Below, piece after piece: positions 15,130-24,710 of a stretch of 44,052 nt of DNA; position 1 is the first letter of the stretch; each line of letters opens with the position of its first letter. The translations under genes were made by a program, and so were the position numbers. This DNA is from JANXQG01 sp037147235 (GTDB taxonomy: Bacteria; Planctomycetota; Planctomycetia; Pirellulales; Thermoguttaceae). The notes beneath the pieces are model-generated. The model had not been told where the DNA came from. It did no database searches and saw nothing but the letters and a program-made list of their open reading frames with translations. Location of the stretch: NCBI GenBank assembly GCA_037147235.1, contig JBAWVO010000011.1:1-44052 (forward strand), read 5' to 3'.

Positions 15130-16761
15130 ATGAAACCAATATATCTCACTCTCTGTTTCGCCGTACCGATTCTATTGCTCTGCGTCTGCCCTCCTGCGGG
15201 AGCGGCCGAGGCAGTCCTGCGGCCGGACAAACTCCAGGACTACGTTGCACAGTTCAACGCCACCGACAACGACCTTTACCGGCAGTATATCCCCAACGCT
15301 AAGGCGGCCGAGTTTTTGGCCGCCAATGTGCCGCTGCTAGACTGCCCCGGCCTCGATATAGAGAAGACCTACTATTTTCGCTGGTGGACCTACCGCAAGC
15401 ACATCAAGGAAACCCGCGACGGATTTGTCGTTACCGAGTTCCTGCCTCCGGTTGGCTGGGCGGGCAAGCACAACACGATCAGTTGCGCGGTCGGCCATCA
15501 TCTTTACGAAGGCCGCTGGCTCCGCGATCCTAAGTTCCTCGACGACGACTCCATCTTCTGGCTCCGAAAAACCAACAATCTGCATCACTACAGCAACTGG
15601 CTTGCCGACGCGATCTGGGCTCGCTATTGCGTCAACGGCAACGCCGCTTTGGCGAAAGAGTTGCTGCCCGATCTCGTGAAAAACTTCCGCCGCTGGGAGA
15701 AGGAACGGCGCGACGCCAACGGTCTGTTCTGGCAAGAAGACGGTGCCGACGGCATGGAGGTGGCGATTGGCGGGACCGGCTATCGGGCGACGATCAATAG
15801 CTACATGTTTGGCGATGCTAGGGCGATCGGTGCCATTGCCGTCATGGCCGGTCGGCCTGAGATGGCGGAGCAGTTCTTCCTCGAAGCGGACCGCATCAAA
15901 GGGCTTGTCCAATATAAACTCTGGGATGCCGACGCGCAGTTCTTCAAGATGCGGAAACGGCAACCCGGCCAGGTCCACCCAAGCGTTCCGTCGCCGCCGC
16001 TCCCGCAGCTAGCTGACGTCTGCGAACTGTACGGCTACACGCCCTGGTATTTCAACCTGCCGTCTGTGAGTACGCGCTATGCCGCAGCCTGGAAGCAGAT
16101 CATCGATCCCAAGGGCTTTGCCGCGCCCTTCGGGCCGACGACGGCCGAGCAGCGGCATCCGAAGTTCGCGATCTCCTACCAGGGCCATGAGTGCCAGTGG
16201 AACGGACCGAGTTGGCCCTATTCGACCGCCGTCACTTTGACGGCCATGGCGAATCTGCTCAACAACTATCAGCAAGATGTCGTGACCAACGGCGACTATT
16301 TCAATTTGCTGCGAACTTACACCGACTCGCACCGCTTGAAACGCGACGACGGCTCGGTCGTGCCGTGGATCGACGAGAATCTCAACCCACTCACCGGCGA
16401 TTGGATCGCTCGCACCAGGCTGAAGGGTTGGAAGAACGGAACGTGGGACGCCGGCAAGGGGGGCGTGGAGCGCGGCAAGGACTACAACCACTCGACCTAC
16501 TGCGACCTCATCATTACCGGCCTGATTGGCCTTCGCCCCCGCGCCGACGACACGGTGGAAGTCAACCCGCTCGCGCCCGGCGATTGGGCATACTTCTGCC
16601 TCGACAACATTGCCTATCACGGTCGGACGCTGACGATCCTTTGGGACAAGACCGGCCAGCGATACCACCGCGGCCAGGGCCTGCGCGTCCTGGCCGACGG
16701 TCGTGAAATCGCCGCCGCAGATAAACTCCAGCGCGTCACCGGGAAACTGCCGGTGAATTGA
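15130..16761 (+). CDS. Exported MGH1-like (GH63-type) glycoside hydrolase
   Basis: A 543-residue protein with a signal peptide (LTLCFAVPILLLCVCPPAGA). The mature part is an alpha/alpha-toroid of the MGH1/GH63 clan-GH-G type: YYFRWWTYRKHIK, NLHHYSNWLADAIW, NGLFWQEDGADGMEVAIGG (from about residue 198) and HECQWNGPSWPYSTAVTL (from about 355), ending in a small beta-domain. In relatives (mannosylglycerate hydrolase, GH63 glucosidases) an Asp in the WxxDGxDxM-like segment and a later Glu are catalytic. The start at 15130 gives a normal signal peptide; the ATG at 15121, inside the repeated TAACAATGGTAG, would add MVA. Neither has a clear ribosome site because the palindromic insertion separates the gene from its original upstream sequence. 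Confidence 0.83.
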   Translation: MKPIYLTLCFAVPILLLCVCPPAGAAEAVLRPDKLQDYVAQFNATDNDLYRQYIPNAKAAEFLAANVPLLDCPGLDIEKTYYFRWWTYRKHIKETRDGFVVTEFLPPVGWAGKHNTISCAVGHHLYEGRWLRDPKFLDDDSIFWLRKTNNLHHYSNWLADAIWARYCVNGNAALAKELLPDLVKNFRRWEKERRDANGLFWQEDGADGMEVAIGGTGYRATINSYMFGDARAIGAIAVMAGRPEMAEQFFLEADRIKGLVQYKLWDADAQFFKMRKRQPGQVHPSVPSPPLPQLADVCELYGYTPWYFNLPSVSTRYAAAWKQIIDPKGFAAPFGPTTAEQRHPKFAISYQGHECQWNGPSWPYSTAVTLTAMANLLNNYQQDVVTNGDYFNLLRTYTDSHRLKRDDGSVVPWIDENLNPLTGDWIARTRLKGWKNGTWDAGKGGVERGKDYNHSTYCDLIITGLIGLRPRADDTVEVNPLAPGDWAYFCLDNIAYHGRTLTILWDKTGQRYHRGQGLRVLADGREIAAADKLQRVTGKLPVN

Positions 16762-16771
16762 GAGATGATAT

Positions 16772-17011
16772 ATGAACCAAGTAACGATCCTACTGAGACT
16801 CCTCTGGAACCGGATACGGCTCCTGGGCCTGACGAGGGCGACTCCATTAGTGGAAGAGAGCCGGCGCGTGCGAGTGGTGGCGCGAGAGAACATCTTTGCG
16901 TTGGCGATCCTGCTCTTCTTCTTGTTCTGCGGGCCGACCTTGCTCGGAGTATTGCACATCGGCCGCGAATCGTTGCACATCGCCGGTGGCGTGTTGCTAT
17001 TCTTGATTTCT
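16772..17011 (+). pseudogene. MarC/UPF0056 family membrane protein remnant
   Basis: Codons 31-80 of this frame, RRVRVVARENIFALAILLFF then LFCGPTLLGV and LHIGRESLHIAGGVLLFLIS, match the second and third helices of MarC-family proteins, including the IAGGxLLFLI hallmark. The usual first helix with its NPxG motif is not recognisable, and after LFLIS the frame continues into unrelated sequence, whereas a complete MarC needs three more helices. I therefore read it as a truncated copy. The sequence up to 17592 has further open frames but no family I know. Confidence 0.6.
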
Positions 17012-17592
17012 GTACCAGTTCACACTGCATCTCTACCGGGACAACCGCTATTCGGAGATCCCCACACGGGAGGAACTGGAAGTTTTGCGAACCAGAATCA
17101 CCGCTCCCGACGGCGCATTTCCGGAAGCAAATCCGGGCAACTTCGCACAAACCAATATTCTCAACATCGCCCCTTCGCAGCCCGCGATTGCATTCAACGC
17201 CTCAAAGGCCGGTGTAATCCGCAGCATCCGGATCACATCGCCGTCTGCAGACGCCGGCGCCATGGATTCCATGCGTGCCTCGCCATGAACGGCCGCATTT
17301 TCGACCCCGCCCGCACGCGGAAAAACGTCGGCGACAATTGTTTTGAAGAGTCCCAGTTGTACGCACGGAAGACACATACGCCTTTGGGGGCATGGTCGGA
17401 ATCTGGATCACGGCGATTTCAAAGCCTAGCCGACACCCCCGAACTGGCCAAGAGAAGCACTTGGAACCATTCCACTGAGACGAATTGTGAGACGAACTAA
17501 CCCGGAAAACGTCTTGAACTTTTCTTTTATTCTGAGGACAATTCATCCTGATCTCATGGTTCTCCGTGGGCCCAACCGTACGGTACTCCGTG
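17012..17592 (+). other. Gene-poor stretch with unassigned open frames
   Basis: A plus-strand frame reads on from about 17015 with LYQFTLHLYRDNRYSEIPTR, then EELEVLRTRI and a low-hydrophobicity tail to a stop at 17286-17288. It has no start codon of its own and is out of frame with the MarC remnant. I could not assign it to a family. The remaining bases to the next gene look non-coding. Confidence 0.35.
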
Positions 17593-19239
17593 TCAATCAA
17601 GCGCGAAACGATTTTTCCCGGCCTTGATGCCGAACTCCCATCTCTTTCCCCCGCGCTCGACTAAAAGTTGGAACGGGCCGTCCGACTCGATGCTCACATC
17701 GACCAGTCCCGCGGGATCGTTTGGCGGCTGGGCAACTAGAGTGGCCGTGTGGCCGTTGAATCGGAATTGCTCGCAACCACAGCGTTTCATGGAAGTCAAT
17801 GCCCAGGTCAATCGGTTGTTGGGGGCGTCGGCCTTCAGGCCGATGCGGTATTCGAGGAAGTATAAGATGGGGACGATTCCCGTCCAGCCGACGAAATCCC
17901 CCTTCGCCGGTTTCCCAGGCTTTGTAGCATCCGGGGCGTAGTTTTCCCAGACGGTGCCCGTAGTCCGAAAAACCTCGCCTACCATCCGTAGCTGTTCCAG
18001 GGCGATCTCGCGGGCCAGATCGTGCTTGCCGTAGCGTTCCAGTCCGCGAATGACCATGGTGTTCGTAGGCGACCAGACGGCACCGCGCCAATAGCCACCC
18101 GCCGGGTCAAAGCCCGCTTGGTCGGCCGGAGTGGTCGGCACGCGATGCTTGCGGCCGAAACTTTGGGGATTTCGCAACTCCGCCGCCAGGGCGTCGGCCT
18201 GCTCGGGTGACGCCACGCCCGCGAGGAGCGTCCAGAAGGCGGCAATCGTCTTCGCCGGGGTTTGCTTGCCATCAACCGTCAGGTCGAAGTAGAACTTCCG
18301 TTTGGAGTCCCACATCTTCGCATTGATTATCCCCGCCAGTTCTGCCGCTTCCTTGCGGAACGTCGCGGCCTCGTCTTTTTTCTCCAGCAGGTCGGCAATC
18401 TCGGCGAGTTGGTTGCCGAACAAGACCATCTGCGACGAAGTATCCACGGCCGTGCCGCCCTTGTCCAAGTACGGGTTGCGTGGGGAGTTGTCCATGCTGG
18501 CCCAGTCGGTCATGTAGAGGCCGTTGCCTTGGCGGATGTACTTTTGCAACCCACGATAGTAGCGAACGAGCGGTTCATGGACCTGCTTCAACCGCGATCG
18601 GTCGCCGGTCACGCGGACGCTCTCCAGTTCAGCCCACGCGAAGATCGGATGATTGAGGGCGTCGAGGGTCAGGTGCGGACGCGGTTGAGGAACCTCGCGG
18701 CCCGTGTAGGTGACGGAGAACTTGCTCCAACGGCTGAACAAATCCTTCTGCTCCCCGTTCACCCACTCGACATAATCCCGCCCCGTCGTCCGGTTGATCT
18801 CACGGCAAATCTCGCCATTCTCGTACTGCTTGGCATAGAAGTTGTCGAGCGAGCCTATCCCGGGAACCAGGGGATGCCCATAGTTGCAAAACATGGTGAG
18901 GAAACAGGTGTCCCAAAGGAAGATGTTCTGGTTGAAGGCTGCGTCGATGAACTGACTGACGAACCCGCTTCCAGGCTTGGGCTCATAGAAGTTGCGGAAT
19001 CCCAACTCCCACGTCTTCCAGTACATTTGGACATACAAGGGGTTTTCGTCGTAGATCGGGCTGGGCAGTTTGCCCCTGGTCTCGGCGAACGTCGGCAAGG
19101 GTTTCGGAACGTACTGTTTCTTGGCGAAGTACATCCCTTGAACAGGCTCGGCTTGTGCCGGCTGTAAGGCAAGACTACCCAAAAGGATCGCTACGGTGAC
19201 AAGGAAGGCGATTGAGCCAGTAGAAACGCGATTTCTCAT
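17593..19239 (-). CDS. Exported MGH1/GH63-like (trehalase-fold) glycoside hydrolase
   Basis: A 548-residue protein with a signal peptide (residues 1-30, SLALQPAQA). The toroid motifs are clear: NQNIFLWDTCFLTMFCNYG near 110, NGLYMTDWASMDNSPRNP near 247, GGYWRGAVWSPTNTMVIRGL near 378 and GTVWENYAPD near 425. The last two match the GxxWRGxVWxxxN and WExYxP blocks of GH37 trehalases and GH63 enzymes. A small all-beta C-terminal domain ends in FGIKAGKNRFALD. It is distantly related to the protein at 15130-16761 but encoded on the opposite strand, and is likely a periplasmic exo-glycosidase of unknown specificity. With the DUF5703 gene this gives three exported glycosidase-like genes in 6.6 kb. Confidence 0.83.
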   Translation of the reverse strand: MRNRVSTGSIAFLVTVAILLGSLALQPAQAEPVQGMYFAKKQYVPKPLPTFAETRGKLPSPIYDENPLYVQMYWKTWELGFRNFYEPKPGSGFVSQFIDAAFNQNIFLWDTCFLTMFCNYGHPLVPGIGSLDNFYAKQYENGEICREINRTTGRDYVEWVNGEQKDLFSRWSKFSVTYTGREVPQPRPHLTLDALNHPIFAWAELESVRVTGDRSRLKQVHEPLVRYYRGLQKYIRQGNGLYMTDWASMDNSPRNPYLDKGGTAVDTSSQMVLFGNQLAEIADLLEKKDEAATFRKEAAELAGIINAKMWDSKRKFYFDLTVDGKQTPAKTIAAFWTLLAGVASPEQADALAAELRNPQSFGRKHRVPTTPADQAGFDPAGGYWRGAVWSPTNTMVIRGLERYGKHDLAREIALEQLRMVGEVFRTTGTVWENYAPDATKPGKPAKGDFVGWTGIVPILYFLEYRIGLKADAPNNRLTWALTSMKRCGCEQFRFNGHTATLVAQPPNDPAGLVDVSIESDGPFQLLVERGGKRWEFGIKAGKNRFALD

Positions 19240-19382
19240 GTTCGGGCCTCGGCGATGATCGGCATGGTTGATGGTCCTTTACTGGATTATAGGACGGACG
19301 CTCGATGATTAGAGCGATTTTGGCGGGAAATACAAGTCAGAAACGGGCATAACTCCGCGAAAACCGGAAAAAACTTGCCACC

Positions 19383-19403
19383 AAACCCGTTTTTCTCGGG
19401 TTT
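19383..19403 (-). terminator. Possible terminator after the hybrid kinase
   Basis: AAACCCG (19383-19389) and CGGGTTT (19397-19403) form a seven-base stem with a seven-base loop, 20 bases beyond the stop of the minus-strand kinase gene. The following T-run is short, so efficiency is uncertain. Confidence 0.4.
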
Positions 19404-19422
19404 TCCTAGTTCCTGGGGCCGG

Positions 19423-22400
19423 CTATCTGCTTGGAATGATCATTGGATTGCTTTGCAGATACTCCTGCAAAACCCGAATGATCCGCAGGATCTCCGGTTC
19501 CAGTGCAGCCAGAGATTCCTGCGATTCGGCCAAGTTCCGGTCCTGCCCCATCCTTTCCAGTCGGAGTGCCTCCTCGTAGGCCACGGTCTTTCCGAAGTAG
19601 CGAAGCGATGCTTTGAGGGTATGGGCGGACAACCGCAGCACCGTGGTATCCGAGTTGGTAATGGCCTGGCGAATTGCCGCCATCAAGCGGGGGATTTCCT
19701 CCAGCGCAGCCTCCACTACCGTTTTCAAGTGCTGCGTGCTGCCCCTCACCGCCTGGAGGGCTTCATGCCAGTTGACAATTTCTCCCTCGGCCATTTCAGG
19801 AACAGGCTGTCCCGCAAGCTCCGCAGAAATGGAAAACAATCCACCAATCACATTGAACAGCTCGGCGACATGAATCGGTTTGGCAATGTATCCGTCCATC
19901 CCCGCTGCCAGGCATCGCTCACGGTCGCCCATCAGCGCGTGGGCAGTCATCGCAACGATTGGGATGTGCGTGCCGGTGTGCTGTTCCCGCGTCCGGATTT
20001 TCTCGGTGGCCTCCAGCCCGTCCATCTCCGGCATTTGCACGTCCATCAAGATCATGTCGAACTTTTCTGCTTGCAAGGCCGCAATCGCCTCTCGGCCATT
20101 GTTGACCACGGTGATCTTGTGGCCTTGTCCTTCGAGCAACGCCACGGCCAGTTTTTGATTGACGAGACTGTCCTCTGCCAACAGGATTTGCAAACCCTGC
20201 GCATGCTTCGGTTGTGCCGCAGCCGCGAGCAATTTCCTTTTGGGAACCGAGATGCCGAGGGCCAGTTCAATGGCTTCGAGGAGTTCGGATTGTTTGATCG
20301 GTTTGAGCAGATACGCGGAGATTCCCAGTTCTTCGCAGCGTTGCGTGTCCTCCGGGCTGTCTCCCGAGGTCAGCATCATAACGACTGTGCTGCCCATCGC
20401 AGGGTCTTGCTTGATCTGCGAGGCCAGCATGAATCCGTCGGTGCCCGGCATGTGGGCATCGGTGAGGACCAAGCGGTAGGGTTCGCCTTTCTTCTGGGCC
20501 TCCAGCAGCAATCGGACTGCCTCCGCCGCGCTTGGGGCAACGGTAGGCGCCATCTGCCAACTGCGGAGAATCTCGTCAAGGATACGGCGGTTGGTAGCGT
20601 TGTCATCGACTACGAGTACTCGCATCCCATGAAGAATCACGGGTTCAGGGGGCAGCGGCTCGGCGAGTTCGTTGTCGGCGAGATTGAGGCGGATAGTAAA
20701 ATGAAATCGGCTTCCCTGGCCGACTTCACTTTCCACGCAGATATTGCCACCCATGAGGCCGACCAGGCGCGAAGCGATGGCCAGACCCAGGCCCGTGCCA
20801 CCGTGGCGGCGCGTCGTCGAACTGTCGGCCTGTTCAAACATCTCGAAGATGGCCGACTGTTTCTCCGGCGGGACGCCTATCCCCGTGTCAGCCACGACGA
20901 AGTGCAATCCCACATCCTTTTCCGAGCGGGATTCCAGTGTCACTTCCAGGCTCACCTCCCCGGTCTCCGTGAACTTGATGGCATTGCCAACGAGGTTGAC
21001 GATGATCTGGCGAAGCCGATTATAGTCGCCAACCACGATACGGGGCACTTCAGGATGGATGAAGCAGGCCAACTCCAGTCTTTGCTGGTGGGCTCGAATG
21101 GCAAACGATCTCATCGTATCGCCAAGACTTTCCCGCAGGTCGAACGGACTGCAATCGAGCGTGAGTTTACCCGCTTCGATCTTTGAGAAATCGAGGATGT
21201 CGTTGACTACCGACAGCAAAGCCTCGCCCGAGTCTCTCGCCGTTCGGAGGAACTCCCGCTGCTGGGCAGATAACTGGCTTCTCAGCACGAGCTCCGTCAT
21301 GCCGATGACTGCATTGAGAGGCGTACGGATCTCGTGGCTCATGTTGGCCAGGAACGTACTTTTGGCGCGGCTGGCGACTTCAGCAACGTCTTTGGCATGG
21401 GATAACTGAACATTCGTCTGAGCTAGTTCGACCGTTCGTTTCTGAACGCGGATTTCCAACTCGTCATGTGCCCGGCGAATCTTCTCTTCTGACCGCTTGC
21501 GTTCCGTAATATCGTGCATCACCGCCACCGCCCCGGTCGTTTGCCCGCCGAAGTCATGCAATGGTTGCGCGCTGGCCAGGATAGTCCGCACGGGTCCATG
21601 CCTGGGGGCAATCACCATTTCCACGTTGAGGAGAATTTTGCCGCAAAGTGCGCGAAATAGCGGAACGTCTTCGGTTCGCATCGGTGTTTTCCCATCCGCC
21701 AGATAGAGGTCGTAGTGCTCCGCCCACTGCTCGGCAGGAATGGGCTCTAGCGGAAGTCCGTGAATCTCCCGTGTCGCGCGATTAAACAACGTGAGGACAC
21801 CCTTGGCATCGCAGGCTACAATACCCACTTCAATACTGTCGAGTACGGCTTCGAGAAACTGCTGCTGCCTATACAACGCCTCCTCCGTGCGCTTGTACTC
21901 GGTGATGTCCAGCCCATACGTGCGGATACGCCCGGACTGGGTCACGAAGTAAATCGTCTGTTGGTACCAGTGGTCGCCGACCGCCACCTCGCGCGGCGGC
22001 AAGTCCACGGCACCCCGACGACACGCCGTGGCCAGCGTCTGCCAGTCGACCAGCCAGGGGTGTTCCGATCCGCAGTCCTCGATATCGGGAAACAGTCGCC
22101 GTGCCGCCGGGTTCACAAAGCACACGCGACCCTCCAGGTCTGCCTCCACGATCGGCTGTGGGTCGAGGAGTGGAAAGGACGCCAAAACCACCAACTCATC
22201 GGCCTGCTGGGCCAGTTGCCGGTTGTTCGCCAACAGCGCCATCCGCCAGTGCCGCATGGTTCGCAAAACAATCAACCATGCGACCAGTAACGCAGAAATG
22301 ACGATGGCAGCAGGCACGATACTCAGGAAAGCCCCTTTCTGCTCTGCCCGCAACCCGGCTCTAGCGGTCGCGTTGAGAAGGTCGGCCAAGCGGGTCATCC

Positions 22401-22878
22401 CCTCCGCGTACGAACGCTTCTGCGTTTCGTATTCCCCGTTGAAGAGCACTGCCCGTGCTTCCGGCAAGTGGCCTTGCCGAACCAAGGCAAAGGCTTGGTT
22501 CTCCATCTCCACCAGTTTAATATTGGCCACATCGGTTTGTGCGGCGGCCTCGCTACTGGCCACGTCGGGCGAGAGGCTCATGGCCTCTTTGATGGCGGCA
22601 TCCAGTTCGGGTTCGTGGTGGCGGTATCTTTCCTCCCAGTGCCGTTCCCCCGTGGCTACTGCCATGCGTGCGGACATGGTTAGCACTTCGTCGAGATAGA
22701 GGATCGTACTCCGCAGTTCCTCGATCCTGAAATCCCGCTGCTGATTTGTTTCCATCGCACGGAAGGAACGGTAGGCACCCCACTCCAGCCATACGAGCAC
22801 GATCCCGGTGAGGATCACGGTGAACGCAAGGAACCTTCGTGGAAATTGGGTGGTCAACCTTCCGTTTTTCGGTATCAC
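19423..22878 (-). CDS. Hybrid sensor histidine kinase (PAS-PAS-HisKA-HATPase-REC-REC-HPT)
   Basis: A 1151-residue multi-step phosphorelay kinase. Two membrane helices (about 17-33 and 186-206) flank a mainly helical sensor region. PAS domains lie at about 232-330 and 342-460, then a coiled coil. HisKA has phospho-acceptor His515 in FLANMSHEIRTPLNAVIGM. The HATPase has an N-box (NLVGNAIKFT), DTGIG and GGTGLGL. Two receiver domains follow with Asp807 (LVLTDAHMPG) and Asp946 (MILMDVQMPEMDG), and a C-terminal HPT domain with His1086 (SAHTLKASLRYFG). The GTG at 22878 is chosen because AAGGAG lies five bases before it; an ATG at 22917 lacks such a site. No partner regulator gene is adjacent, so signal and target are unknown. 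The relay order matches BarA/ArcB-like unorthodox kinases. Confidence 0.92.
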   Translation of the reverse strand: MIPKNGRLTTQFPRRFLAFTVILTGIVLVWLEWGAYRSFRAMETNQQRDFRIEELRSTILYLDEVLTMSARMAVATGERHWEERYRHHEPELDAAIKEAMSLSPDVASSEAAAQTDVANIKLVEMENQAFALVRQGHLPEARAVLFNGEYETQKRSYAEGMTRLADLLNATARAGLRAEQKGAFLSIVPAAIVISALLVAWLIVLRTMRHWRMALLANNRQLAQQADELVVLASFPLLDPQPIVEADLEGRVCFVNPAARRLFPDIEDCGSEHPWLVDWQTLATACRRGAVDLPPREVAVGDHWYQQTIYFVTQSGRIRTYGLDITEYKRTEEALYRQQQFLEAVLDSIEVGIVACDAKGVLTLFNRATREIHGLPLEPIPAEQWAEHYDLYLADGKTPMRTEDVPLFRALCGKILLNVEMVIAPRHGPVRTILASAQPLHDFGGQTTGAVAVMHDITERKRSEEKIRRAHDELEIRVQKRTVELAQTNVQLSHAKDVAEVASRAKSTFLANMSHEIRTPLNAVIGMTELVLRSQLSAQQREFLRTARDSGEALLSVVNDILDFSKIEAGKLTLDCSPFDLRESLGDTMRSFAIRAHQQRLELACFIHPEVPRIVVGDYNRLRQIIVNLVGNAIKFTETGEVSLEVTLESRSEKDVGLHFVVADTGIGVPPEKQSAIFEMFEQADSSTTRRHGGTGLGLAIASRLVGLMGGNICVESEVGQGSRFHFTIRLNLADNELAEPLPPEPVILHGMRVLVVDDNATNRRILDEILRSWQMAPTVAPSAAEAVRLLLEAQKKGEPYRLVLTDAHMPGTDGFMLASQIKQDPAMGSTVVMMLTSGDSPEDTQRCEELGISAYLLKPIKQSELLEAIELALGISVPKRKLLAAAAQPKHAQGLQILLAEDSLVNQKLAVALLEGQGHKITVVNNGREAIAALQAEKFDMILMDVQMPEMDGLEATEKIRTREQHTGTHIPIVAMTAHALMGDRERCLAAGMDGYIAKPIHVAELFNVIGGLFSISAELAGQPVPEMAEGEIVNWHEALQAVRGSTQHLKTVVEAALEEIPRLMAAIRQAITNSDTTVLRLSAHTLKASLRYFGKTVAYEEALRLERMGQDRNLAESQESLAALEPEILRIIRVLQEYLQSNPMIIPSR

Positions 22879-23018
22879 TTTGGCTCCTTGCCAAGAGAAA
22901 TAAGGCCGTTTGTACATCCCTCGGATAACCGGCGACGCCTCTCCTCCGAAGTCCGAGGTTCTCTATCCCAGGCTCCACCGATAATTGTACTGCACGGTTG
23001 GTTCATTAACCAGCAGCG

Positions 23019-23144
23019 ATGGGCAGTTCCGCCGCCCATTTCTTCCCTACCCCAAGGGTTGTGTTGCGGGTATCGGCGCAGGCCTACAGCGAGCCGGAAC
23101 ACTACCATCGGCTGGTCGCGGCCGTGCGGCAGCTTTGGCGGTAG
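23019..23144 (+). pseudogene. C-terminal remnant of a class-V aminotransferase-like gene
   Basis: The plus-strand frame ending at TAG 23142-23144 reads VVLRVSAQAYSEPEHYHRL then VAAVRQLW. The pattern R-V-S-A-x-x-Y-x-E-P-E-x-Y-x-R-L near the end of the protein is the C-terminus of isopenicillin-N-epimerase-like class-V aminotransferases. Only about 30 residues fit; the pyridoxal-phosphate domain is absent upstream, where the divergent kinase promoter lies. The stop is five bases from the stop of the convergent oxidoreductase gene. This is motif-based and short, so moderate confidence. Confidence 0.45.
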
Positions 23145-23148
23145 ATCC

Positions 23149-24624
23149 CTATACTTTCTCCGGCACCTCATACCCTGCCCGATACCCCTGCGTCAAAAAC
23201 TTGTCGGCCTCGGGGTCACCGATGAAACGCTCGGTTTTTGGGTCGATCGCGAGTGTGCGGCCCATGCGGTAGGTTGCCTTGTCGAGATTCACGCCGACAT
23301 CCCGGAGATTCCGCTTGATCATCTCGAACGACTCGGCAATCTGCGGCTGGCTCATGCCATCAGGCTCGTGGCTAAAGGGAACCTGCTTGCCCAGGCGGTA
23401 GGAAATGTTGGCCAGGTGGCAAAGCGCGGCGGCGTAATGGCCGTTGAGGATCGGGGCGTTGACCGCCTTCGGCGTCCGGTTACGGACGCAGGCGATGAAG
23501 CTGCCAAATGGCCCGCCCGGCGTGACGTGGACCGGCTCGACCTTGACCTCGTGCTCCTTACCGCCTTCCTTGGGAAAGAACTTGCCGTCTCGCACTAGGC
23601 CTTCGGAGGTATAGAACTCGTTGGAGACCTTTGAGGGGACGTTGGCGTCGCCTTTGTTCTTATCGCCCCCTTCCACCAGACCGCGAACCTCGATCACCAC
23701 GGTCACGTCGCCGAATTCATAGACGGCCAACTGCATGTTAGGCGTCTGGCCCTGGTCCTCGAACCCCAATCGGCCACCGAGGCTCCATACGCGGGTGGGC
23801 AGCGTGGCTGCGGGCCCCAGTGACCAGTGTGCTACGTCGGTCTGGTGTACGCCCTGATTGCCGATCTCGCCGTTGCCAAAATCCCAGAACCAATGCCAAT
23901 TATAGTGAACCAGGTTGCGATTGAACGGCCGCAACTTGGCCGGGCCGGTCCAGTGATCGAAGTCGAGAGTTGCAGGCACTGGCTCGTCGGGCTTGAAACC
24001 GATGCTCCACCGCGGTTTGCAGACGTAGGCCTTGCTCACCAACAGCTTGCCCCACTTGCCTGACTGAAGGGCCGCGATTTCACCGGCCCTCTTACCCTCG
24101 CTGCGTTGTTGGGTGCCGTGTTGGACGACGACGCCATATTTTTCCGCCGCTTCGACGCACTTGCGGCCTTCAAAGATCGTGTGGCTGCAAGGCTTTTCCA
24201 CATAGACATGTTTGCCGGCCTGGCAGCTCCAGACCGTCAGGAGCGTGTGCCAGTGATTGGGGCTGGCAATGGAAACGGCATCGAGATGCTTGTCTTCCAA
24301 AGCCCTGCGGAGGTCCTGCACGCACTGGGGCCTGTAGCCGGCAATTTTCTCGATGCTTTTGGTTCGTGCGGCGAAAAGGGTGCTGTCGGGATCGACCAAG
24401 TAGGCGATTTTCACTCCCCTCCTATTGGCGTACTCTTTAATATGCTCCCCACCCCGGCCGTTGATTCCGGCCACGGCCACACGGATCGTATCGTTGGCCC
24501 CCAGGACTCGGCCGGACGATTTGGTGCCAGCAATCACGAAGTCGGCATGAATGCCGCTGGCGGCGGTTGCCCCCAGTCCGGCGGAAGCAAGTTGGACGAA
24601 ACGGCGACGGGTCAGTTGAGACAT
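23149..24624 (-). CDS. Tat-exported Gfo/Idh/MocA family oxidoreductase
   Basis: A 491-residue protein with a twin-arginine signal (MSQLTRRRFVQLASAGLG). The Rossmann motif GINGRG is at 53-58; SPNHWHTLLT and the YVEKPCSHT segment (Lys144) are the cofactor and active-site blocks. The C-terminal domain includes NWHWFWDFGNGEIGNQGVHQ and HYAAALCHLANISYRLG, typical of the larger planctomycete subgroup of the family. It shares only the fold and motifs with the protein at 2375-3736. The ATG at 24624 has an AAGGAA site; about 34 upstream codons contain no signal and are probably untranslated. The substrate is unknown; the family usually oxidises sugar-like polyols with NAD(P). Confidence 0.9.
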   Translation of the reverse strand: MSQLTRRRFVQLASAGLGATAASGIHADFVIAGTKSSGRVLGANDTIRVAVAGINGRGGEHIKEYANRRGVKIAYLVDPDSTLFAARTKSIEKIAGYRPQCVQDLRRALEDKHLDAVSIASPNHWHTLLTVWSCQAGKHVYVEKPCSHTIFEGRKCVEAAEKYGVVVQHGTQQRSEGKRAGEIAALQSGKWGKLLVSKAYVCKPRWSIGFKPDEPVPATLDFDHWTGPAKLRPFNRNLVHYNWHWFWDFGNGEIGNQGVHQTDVAHWSLGPAATLPTRVWSLGGRLGFEDQGQTPNMQLAVYEFGDVTVVIEVRGLVEGGDKNKGDANVPSKVSNEFYTSEGLVRDGKFFPKEGGKEHEVKVEPVHVTPGGPFGSFIACVRNRTPKAVNAPILNGHYAAALCHLANISYRLGKQVPFSHEPDGMSQPQIAESFEMIKRNLRDVGVNLDKATYRMGRTLAIDPKTERFIGDPEADKFLTQGYRAGYEVPEKV

Positions 24625-24710
24625 GGCGAGGGGTTCCTTTAACATCCAGGGTTCCTTTAGCCTCCATGGTATCATTGGCCAATTTAGATTCAACCCCATG
24701 ATTGCTCGCA

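Noticed and set aside
11609..19239. A canonical polysaccharide utilisation locus
   Set aside because: No SusC/SusD pair, sulfatase, transporter or regulator is present, and the genes are on different strands.
19375..21186. A 603-codon open frame on the plus strand
   Set aside because: It is antisense to the receiver and kinase domains of the hybrid kinase, whose motifs are unambiguous; no domain or ribosome site supports it.
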